DNA of 64,000 nt from Gymnodinialimonas sp. 202GB13-11 (GTDB lineage Bacteria; Pseudomonadota; Alphaproteobacteria; Rhodobacterales; Rhodobacteraceae). Below the pieces are notes generated by a model. The model was given only the letters and a program-made list of their open reading frames with translations, searched no databases and was not told the origin of the DNA. Positions 60,447 to 64,000 of the stretch are shown here, one piece after another. Location of the stretch: assembly GCF_040932485.1 (NCBI RefSeq), contig NZ_JBFRBH010000001.1, positions 3,851,212 to 3,915,211 of the forward strand, read 5' to 3'. The stretch's first letter is position 1. Each line of letters opens with the position of its first letter. The translations under genes were made by a program, and so were the position numbers.

Positions 60447-61325
60447 ATGAAAGACCTGATCGACGACCATAAATCCCGCGCCTCCACGTGGTTCCGCAGC
60501 TTGAGAGACGACATCGTCGCGGCATTTGAGGGGCTGGAGGATACGCAAGGTGGTGACGGGGCCGCTGGTCGGTTTGAGGTGACGCAAACCAAACGCACCG
60601 GCGATGATGGCGAGGATGCTGGTGGCGGCCTGATGAGCGTTATGCGCGGCGGGCGCGTGTTCGAGAAGGTCGGCGTGAACGTTTCAACGGTCTACGGAAC
60701 GCTCGGTGAGCGGGCGCAAAAGGCAATGGCCGCGCGCGGGGTTCCCGGAATGGAAACGGACCCGCGGTTCTGGGCTTCGGGCATCAGCCTTGTCGCACAT
60801 ATGCAAAACCCACGCGTGCCAGCGGTTCACATGAACACGCGCATGTTCTGGACGCCGAACGCGTGGTGGTTTGGCGGCGGGTCTGACCTGAACCCGGCCA
60901 TCGAATATGACGACGACACGACGCATTTCCATGGAGTGCTGAAAGAGCATTGCGACAAGCACGACCCGGCCTACTACGACAAGTTCAAGGCTTGGGCGGA
61001 TGAGTATTTCTACGTACCGCACCGGCATCGGGCTCGAGGTGTTGGCGGCATTTTCTATGACGATCTGAACACGGGTGACTGGGAAGCCGATTTTGCGTTC
61101 ACGCAAGATGTAGGTCGTGCTTTCCTGCCCGCTTTTGTGGGTTGTGTGGAACGTCGCCGCCATGAGCCGTTTGATGAGGCAGATCGCGAGGCGCAACTGG
61201 TGCATCGCGGGCTCTACGCGGAATACAACCTTGTCTATGACCGCGGTACCAAATTTGGTCTGGAGACGGGCCATGATGCGAACGCGGTCCTGATGAGCCT
61301 TCCGCCGATTGCGAAGTGGACCTGA
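60447..61325 (+). CDS. hemF: Oxygen-dependent coproporphyrinogen III oxidase
   Basis: This 292-residue enzyme converts coproporphyrinogen III to protoporphyrinogen IX using oxygen. It shows the HemF blocks GGGLMSVMRGGRVFEKVGVN, PAVHMNTRMFWTPNAWWFGG, RGVGGIFYDDLNTGDWEAD and the C-terminal YAEYNLVYDRGTKFGLETGH. The ATG at 60447 follows AAAGGACC; longer in-frame readings from 60282 lack family homology. It is the aerobic counterpart of hemN, and lies about 11 kb from it on the other side of the cco genes. Confidence 0.96.
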   Translation: MKDLIDDHKSRASTWFRSLRDDIVAAFEGLEDTQGGDGAAGRFEVTQTKRTGDDGEDAGGGLMSVMRGGRVFEKVGVNVSTVYGTLGERAQKAMAARGVPGMETDPRFWASGISLVAHMQNPRVPAVHMNTRMFWTPNAWWFGGGSDLNPAIEYDDDTTHFHGVLKEHCDKHDPAYYDKFKAWADEYFYVPHRHRARGVGGIFYDDLNTGDWEADFAFTQDVGRAFLPAFVGCVERRRHEPFDEADREAQLVHRGLYAEYNLVYDRGTKFGLETGHDANAVLMSLPPIAKWT

Positions 61326-61352
61326 CGCGCGCACTGGGGCAGTAAGCGCCCC

Positions 61353-62411
61353 ATGACGAACCGCCCTGACCTCTCTCAAATCGACGTGCTGGTGCCGAAT
61401 TTCAAACTGCGCCTCAGCGGCGTGACCGCGACGATCGTCCGGCTGGTGCCGTTACAGTCGCGGCAAATGGCGTTGACGGCCATTGCACCAGACATGCCAG
61501 CGCACGTGCCGACGGTTTCCCCGTGGCGCATGATAACCATGTCTCGCCGAGGACCAAATGGGGCACGGGTCTGGCACGCCCGCCGCAATACGGAGATGTT
61601 GGTCGGTGTGATCCTTAAGCATGTGCTGCGAAAGCGGTTGAAGTTGCTTTTTACGTCAGCGTCGCAGCGCAACCATACGGGATACACGAAATGGCTAATT
61701 AATCGCATGGACCGTTTGATCGCAACTTCGCAGAAGACTGCGAGCTACCTGGACCACCCTGCAGATGTCATCCTGCATGGCATCAATACCGAGCAGTTTT
61801 CGCCCGTGTCCGCACGGGCGGAGTTGCGGGCAAAACTTGGATTGCCTGACGGGATTCTGGTGGGGTGCTACGGACGGATCCGCGCCCAGAAGGGAACGGG
61901 TGATTTCCTTGACGCGATGATCCCACTGCTACGTGATCGGCCAAAGGTTCATGCCCTTATCATGGGCCGCGCGACTGAGAAACATGTCGAGTATGAGCGT
62001 GCCCTTCGGTCGCTCGCTGACGAGGCCGGGCTAAGCGATCGCGTGCACTTTCTTCCCGAGGTCCCGGTTCATGAGATGGCCGACTGGTATCGCATTCTCG
62101 ATTTGTTCGTCGCGCCGCAGCGATGGGAGGGATTTGGACTGACCCCGCTGGAAGCAATGGCATGTGGTGTGCCGGTTGTGGCCACAACTGTCGGCGCGTT
62201 CCCGGAATTGATCGTGGACGGGGTTGGGTCGTTGGTGCCCCCCGATAACGGGCCGCAAATGCAAGCAGCGATTGCCAAATACCTTGACGATCCCGATGGC
62301 TGTCACGCTGCAGGTAAGGCGGCCCGCGCCCACGCCGAACTGAACTTTTCGATTGAACGAGAAGCCAAAGCAATTCTCATGATCTATCGCCAGCTTCTGT
62401 CACAAACGTGA
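61353..62411 (+). CDS. Glycosyltransferase family 4, LpcC-like
   Basis: This 352-residue GT-B enzyme has the C-terminal nucleotide-sugar motif APQRWEGFGLTPLEAMACGVP (the E-x7-E retaining pattern, residues about 250-270) and an N-terminal acceptor domain. VGCYGRIRAQKGTGDFLDAM marks the second Rossmann half. It probably adds a hexose, perhaps mannose, to the lipopolysaccharide core, as in LpcC relatives. It follows hemF by 27 bases but its role belongs with the glycan genes downstream. The ATG has only a weak ribosome site. Confidence 0.87.
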   Translation: MTNRPDLSQIDVLVPNFKLRLSGVTATIVRLVPLQSRQMALTAIAPDMPAHVPTVSPWRMITMSRRGPNGARVWHARRNTEMLVGVILKHVLRKRLKLLFTSASQRNHTGYTKWLINRMDRLIATSQKTASYLDHPADVILHGINTEQFSPVSARAELRAKLGLPDGILVGCYGRIRAQKGTGDFLDAMIPLLRDRPKVHALIMGRATEKHVEYERALRSLADEAGLSDRVHFLPEVPVHEMADWYRILDLFVAPQRWEGFGLTPLEAMACGVPVVATTVGAFPELIVDGVGSLVPPDNGPQMQAAIAKYLDDPDGCHAAGKAARAHAELNFSIEREAKAILMIYRQLLSQT

Positions 62412-62473
62412 CGCCCCTTTTCCACAAGGCGCGGAACGGCTAAACGAAGCCTTCCAAATTCAGGATCAATTTC

Positions 62474-63181
62474 GTGGCCGACCCATTCCGCAATATTCGC
62501 CGTGCTTCGCACATCATGGTTGGTACGAAACGGTTCCAACACAGGGGTGTGACCCTGCACACCGGCCCCTCGGATATTCCGGAAACCGTTCGCGGGCACA
62601 TCTTCAAGGGGCGTTACGAGTCAGTCGAGGCGGAATTGGTTCAGGCCATCCTTCGCCCGAACGATCGCGTTCTAGAGGTTGGGACTGGCATTGGCTTCGT
62701 CTCGATCCTGTGCGCAAAAATCGCCGGCGAAGGGCAGGTCACCTCATATGAAGCGAACCCCGCTCTCGAGGGATGTATCCTGGCAAACTATTCAGCCAAC
62801 AACTTGACGCCAGACTTGCGGATGAAGGCTGTCACCGTGGATGGCCGACCGATCAGTTTCTTCCAAGACCCCAACATTTTATCCTCATCTCTCATCAATC
62901 GCGACTTACCGCTTGATGAAATCACTGTCGAAAGTCACGCGATGGAAAGCGTTCTGAACGACATTCGCCCCGATGTGATCGTTATGGATGTGGAAGGCGC
63001 AGAGATCGACCTGCTTACGACGGCTGACCTTTCCGGTGTGCGCGCAATGATCGTGGAGGTTCATCCCCACATTGTTGGCGAAGACAAAATCTCGTTCATG
63101 AATACGGCGCTGTCGGCGGCTGGCTTCGAGATAAAGGCGCGTCGGCACAAAACCGTACACTACGCCCGTAAAAACGCATGA
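62474..63181 (+). CDS. FkbM family methyltransferase
   Basis: This 235-residue protein has a class I methyltransferase fold: motif I VLEVGTGIGFVSILCA (residues about 68-83), TSYEANPALEG, then VIVMDVEGAEIDLL, the FkbM hallmark around residue 155. FkbM enzymes often methylate sugar or polyketide hydroxyls. The GTG at 62474 is the start given here; ATG 62516 is a shorter alternative. It overlaps the next gene by four bases (ATGA at 63178-63181) and follows the GT4 gene by 62. A role in modifying a surface glycan is inferred from neighbours. Confidence 0.82.
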   Translation: MADPFRNIRRASHIMVGTKRFQHRGVTLHTGPSDIPETVRGHIFKGRYESVEAELVQAILRPNDRVLEVGTGIGFVSILCAKIAGEGQVTSYEANPALEGCILANYSANNLTPDLRMKAVTVDGRPISFFQDPNILSSSLINRDLPLDEITVESHAMESVLNDIRPDVIVMDVEGAEIDLLTTADLSGVRAMIVEVHPHIVGEDKISFMNTALSAAGFEIKARRHKTVHYARKNA

Positions 63182-63927
63182 GCGATAAGGTCTGGCCAAT
63201 CCACATCATCAATCTGGCGGATAATACAGCCAGAATGGAAAATGTGCGTCACCAGCTTGATGCACAAAAGCTGGCCTTTGAGCGGGTCGATGCGGTCAAC
63301 GGATGGAAGTTGTCCGATCAGGAAATTTCAAAAGTTTACGACGCTGCCAGGAACGCGCGTCGCCACAAACAGGATCTCGTTCCAGCCGAAATCGGTTGCT
63401 ATCTTAGCCACATCGAAGCGTGGAAACGGATTGCCGCGTCTGTCGATCCTGGTGGTATAGTGCTGGAAGATGATTTCGCGGCCGAAAAGGACCTGCGTTC
63501 CGTGCTCGAAGCCCTGTGTGCAAATCGGCATCAGGATTGGGACATCGCAAAGCTGTTTAGTATTTCTTCGCCTGCGCGGGTCACAGCCACCGAGCCATTG
63601 GTCGGCCAGTACGACATCGTGGTCCCGTATCGCGTTCCGTCCACGACGCTTGGATATGCGATCACGCGGGAGGCTGCGCAGCATCTTCTTTCGCATTCGA
63701 TCCCGTTTTGCCGCCCGATTGACGAAGATCACAAATTTTTCTGGGAGCACGGCCTTGCAATCTCACTTGTTCAACCGAACCCAATTCATGTGGGAGAACA
63801 GGATACAAAAACAGGAACGATCGGCGAGGCGCGCCGTAGCGTGGACAAGACCGGGCGTTGGCGCAAACTGCGCTACCAGCTTGGATACCAGATGCGTTTG
63901 CGTTGGCACCGGATGAGGGGGCGCTAG
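63178..63927 (+). CDS. Glycosyltransferase family 25
   Basis: This 249-residue protein begins WPIHIINLADNTARMENV and carries the GT25 pattern: the conserved EIGCYLSHIEAWKRI and the metal-binding VLEDDFAAE, followed by the acceptor region TTLGYAITREAAQHLL and DEDHKFFWEHGL. GT25 enzymes add galactose or glucose to lipopolysaccharide or similar acceptors in the cytoplasm. It is coupled to the FkbM gene by a four-base overlap. The C-terminus is Arg-rich. The exact sugar is unknown. Confidence 0.88.
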   Translation: MSDKVWPIHIINLADNTARMENVRHQLDAQKLAFERVDAVNGWKLSDQEISKVYDAARNARRHKQDLVPAEIGCYLSHIEAWKRIAASVDPGGIVLEDDFAAEKDLRSVLEALCANRHQDWDIAKLFSISSPARVTATEPLVGQYDIVVPYRVPSTTLGYAITREAAQHLLSHSIPFCRPIDEDHKFFWEHGLAISLVQPNPIHVGEQDTKTGTIGEARRSVDKTGRWRKLRYQLGYQMRLRWHRMRGR

Positions 63928-63931
63928 TGCT

Positions 63932-64000
63932 GTGACCCAGAATTTGCGCATCCTTCACATGTGTTTCGGCAAAGAGGGCGGGGCGGAGCGTTTTTTCGTG
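63932..64000 (+). CDS. Glycosyltransferase, 5' part only
   Basis: From GTG at 63932 the frame stays open to the window end and reads LRILHMCFGKEGGAERFFV. The GGAERFFV block is typical of the N-terminus of GT4-like glycosyltransferases that act on surface glycans. Only 23 codons are present, so the exact family and the start are uncertain. It follows the GT25 gene by four bases. Confidence 0.6.
   Translation, partial: MTQNLRILHMCFGKEGGAERFFV

Overview
This is a GC-rich, densely coded, entirely bacterial chromosomal window. Gene content points to an alphaproteobacterium of the Rhodobacterales (Roseobacter/Rhodobacter type). The markers are a TrcR/DUF1013 cell-cycle regulator, COQ9, the small aa3 oxidase subunit IV, a pair of YARHG/DUF4453-like secreted proteins, an FnrL-type regulator with the C-x2-C-x7-C N-terminus, and a ccoNOQP-ccoGHIS cluster with FNR boxes. 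This placement is an inference from families; no rRNA or tRNA gene is present to test it.

Layout. 1-9.9 kb is mixed housekeeping: an MBL hydrolase, aa3 subunit IV with a lipoprotein, rpsU, COQ9, a quinone oxidoreductase, a CDP-alcohol phosphotransferase, a membrane-tethered LuxR-type regulator next to a PepSY protein, HAD/MFS, clpS, an RsmC-like methylase and an SDR with an altered active site. 9.9-20.5 kb holds two secreted YARHG-like paralogues, trcR, an RNase T2, recR-ybaB and dnaX (separated by an opposing histidine-phosphatase gene), a DUF202 protein, an ankyrin protein and rsgA. The SRP RNA gene (ffs) lies at 20.7 kb on the minus strand.

20.9-31.8 kb is a complete glycogen operon, glgB-glgC-glgA-glgX-pgm-glgP, covering synthesis, branching, debranching, phosphorolysis and glucose-1-P/glucose-6-P interconversion. 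31.9-41.9 kb contains an EamA exporter, a structured leader with an intrinsic terminator ahead of hupE, NudC, a CpdB-like nucleotidase, an SRPBCC-YciI-ECF42 sigma module, pheA and a membrane-anchored cytochrome c.

42.0-48.4 kb is a Yej-type oligopeptide ABC importer. Its fused ATPase carries an in-frame insertion of about 107 residues with strongly hydrophobic membrane-like segments inside the first nucleotide-binding domain; this is the most unusual object in the window. 48.4-58.7 kb is a low-oxygen respiration island: hemN and fnrL around one FNR box, then ccoNOQP and ccoGHIS, each led by its own FNR box. 58.8-64 kb has a SPOR-tailed D-Ala-D-Ala carboxypeptidase, the oxygen-dependent hemF, and the start of a surface-glycan cluster (GT4, FkbM, GT25, and a further glycosyltransferase cut by the window end).

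How the genes work together: the FnrL island couples low-oxygen sensing to a high-affinity cbb3 oxidase, its copper and assembly factors, and the anaerobic heme step; hemF supplies the aerobic counterpart nearby. The glycogen operon is tightly coupled, with ATGA overlaps at glgC/glgA and glgA/glgX. No transposase, integrase, prophage, CRISPR array or defence system was recognised.
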